Positions 21,921 through 22,806 of a stretch of DNA of 22,806 nt are shown piece after piece. Below the pieces are notes generated by a model. That model had not been told where the DNA came from and ran no database searches. It saw only the letters and a list, made by a program, of their open reading frames with translations. The stretch spans positions 1-22,806 of the forward strand of contig JAVBLU010000022.1 of the NCBI GenBank assembly GCA_031553225.1. The letters run 5' to 3'. The stretch comes from JAVBLU01 sp031553225. Lineage in GTDB: Bacteria > Bacillota > Clostridia > Christensenellales > UBA1750. A program made the position numbers and the translations under genes. Every line of letters starts with the position of its first letter. The first letter of the stretch is position 1.

Positions 21921-22472
21921 TCAGGGCTGCGCGAGCCCTTCCGTCACAAGCCGGGCCGCTTCCTGCGGGCTTTGGGCCGTCTGATACAGCGTGGCGCAGT
22001 CAAGGGTGCAGGCGCCAACGTCGATGAGCTCGGTCAAGAAGCCCAGCAGCGTGTCGTAAAAGCCGTTCGTGTTCAACAGTACAATGGGTTTTCGGTGCCG
22101 GCCCAGCTGGCGCAGCACAAGCACCTCAAGCATTTCGTACAGCGTACCGATGCCGCCGGGCAGCACGACATAGGCGTCCGCGGCGTCCATCATCCGCTCG
22201 GCGCGGTCGCGCATGCCCGAGGTAATCACCAGCTCGTCACAGCGCTGGTAGATGACGCCGGGAAGGTTGAGGTACTCGGGCACCACGCCCGTCACGCGCG
22301 CGCCGCCCTGGGACGCGCCGCGCACCGCGGCGCCCATCACGCCGCCCTCGCCTCCGCCAAACACCATGTTGTTGCCCTGCATAGCCAGCAGACGTGCCAG
22401 CTCGCGCGCATCGTCCATGCAGGCGCGGGGCATGGCGTCGTTCGCGCCCCCAAAGAAACAAACCAAAGCCAT
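21921..22472 (-). CDS. LOG family protein (nucleoside 5'-monophosphate phosphoribohydrolase)
   Basis: A 183-residue Rossmann-like protein of the LOG/TIGR00730 family, once misnamed lysine decarboxylase. The signature PGGIGTLYE lies at 105-113, with GGGEGGVMG at 39-47 and an upstream RDRAERM (88-94). Characterised members cleave N6-substituted or plain AMP to a free base and ribose 5-phosphate. The ATG at 22472 has AAAGGAGG seven bases upstream and a promoter just before it; a longer frame to 22529 begins upstream of that promoter. It is the first gene of the minus-strand operon, and the genes that follow are membrane and stress proteins rather than nucleotide enzymes, so its substrate here is open. 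Confidence 0.9.
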   Translation of the reverse strand: MALVCFFGGANDAMPRACMDDARELARLLAMQGNNMVFGGGEGGVMGAAVRGASQGGARVTGVVPEYLNLPGVIYQRCDELVITSGMRDRAERMMDAADAYVVLPGGIGTLYEMLEVLVLRQLGRHRKPIVLLNTNGFYDTLLGFLTELIDVGACTLDCATLYQTAQSPQEAARLVTEGLAQP

Positions 22473-22494
22473 CCGCACGCCTCCTTTCGTTTCT

Positions 22495-22523
22495 AGTGTA
22501 CATCGCAAAAGCACTTTCGTAAA
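22495..22523 (-). promoter_or_regulatory. Promoter of the LOG operon
   Basis: On the minus strand TTTACG (22523-22518), a 17-base spacer and TACACT (22500-22495) give four of six matches in each hexamer with ideal spacing. The transcript would start near 22488, only about 16 bases before the ATG, and could cover the following four to seven genes. Confidence 0.6.
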
Positions 22524-22806
22524 GGGCAAAGCGCATCCTCAAAGGGGGGCAGGAAAGCTCTGCCGCGCTCCGCTCTCATGCGGCATGCCCGCTCTCTGGA
22601 ATCCCCGTATAGGACACCGCCCATGCCGTTCGTCTGCACAAGTCCGCCCTTTGAGCAGCCGCGGCGGGATGAGAAGCCAAATAGAAAACGGGCGTGTAGG
22701 CCCCGCAATGGCCCCCCACACCCCCGCAATAAAAACAAAACGGTGACGAGGGCATTCAAAAACAAAAACCAGAACCTCAACACAGGCAAACACCAGAAGG
22801 AAAAAA
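22524..22806. other. Right edge without a supported gene
   Basis: I find no convincing coding region here. The longest open frames (minus strand, under 100 codons) lack a good ribosome binding site and have atypical composition. The final 100 bases are A/C-rich on the + strand (stretches such as AATAAAAACAAAAC) and differ from the GC-rich rest of the window, either a true AT-rich intergenic region or a contig edge. Confidence 0.5.

Noticed and set aside
1..22806. CRISPR array, IS element or prophage
   Set aside because: No regularly spaced repeats, transposase, integrase or structural phage genes were seen; the only phage-like gene is the small holin.

Overview
The window comes from a GC-rich bacterium of the Firmicutes/Clostridia type, probably a gut or anaerobic lineage. 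This is an inference from gene content: AGGAGG-type ribosome binding sites, a perfect CIRCE operator on groESL, an archaeal-type aspartyl-tRNA synthetase, an M3 oligoendopeptidase F, a small orphan holin, and a DUF1538 transporter next to a P-II-like protein. No rRNA, tRNA, CRISPR array, insertion sequence or integrase was found. The first ~110 bases (long C and G runs) and the last ~100 bases (A/C-rich) look like contig-edge sequence.

Layout from left to right. 123-2435 (+): a strong promoter, a fused two-domain DUF1538 membrane protein and, one base after its stop, a protein made of two P-II-like domains; together they look like a regulated ion antiporter module. 2553-5860 (+): a tightly packed operon of a small phosphoglycosyl transferase, a sugar-nucleotide epimerase/dehydratase, a GT4 glycosyltransferase and an MgtC/SapB membrane protein, closed by a strong hairpin terminator. 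5938-7543 (-): aspS with a ~190-nt leader holding a consensus promoter, a 15-codon leader ORF with two Asp codons, an intrinsic terminator and an extended Shine-Dalgarno; this is the best candidate in the window for an undescribed regulatory device. 7621-8695: a small holin (+) converging on a PlsC-like acyltransferase (-). 8804-12658 (+): a UroD-family methyltransferase-like protein, then trkA-trkH for potassium uptake. 12705-13154 (-): dCMP deaminase, divergent from 13291-15335 (+) groES-groEL under CIRCE/HrcA control; then a GNAT acetyltransferase (+).

16357-22472 (-): a run of seven same-strand genes. In transcription order they are a LOG-family nucleotide phosphoribohydrolase, a two-TM membrane protein, a universal-stress-type protein, a six-TM membrane protein, an MFS transporter, oligoendopeptidase F and a small unrecognised acidic protein. 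The first four are coupled by overlaps or very short gaps. Most of the window is housekeeping or envelope/ion homeostasis. The regulatory leader of aspS, the tandem P-II partner of the DUF1538 fusion and the unrecognised small genes of the last operon deserve the most attention.
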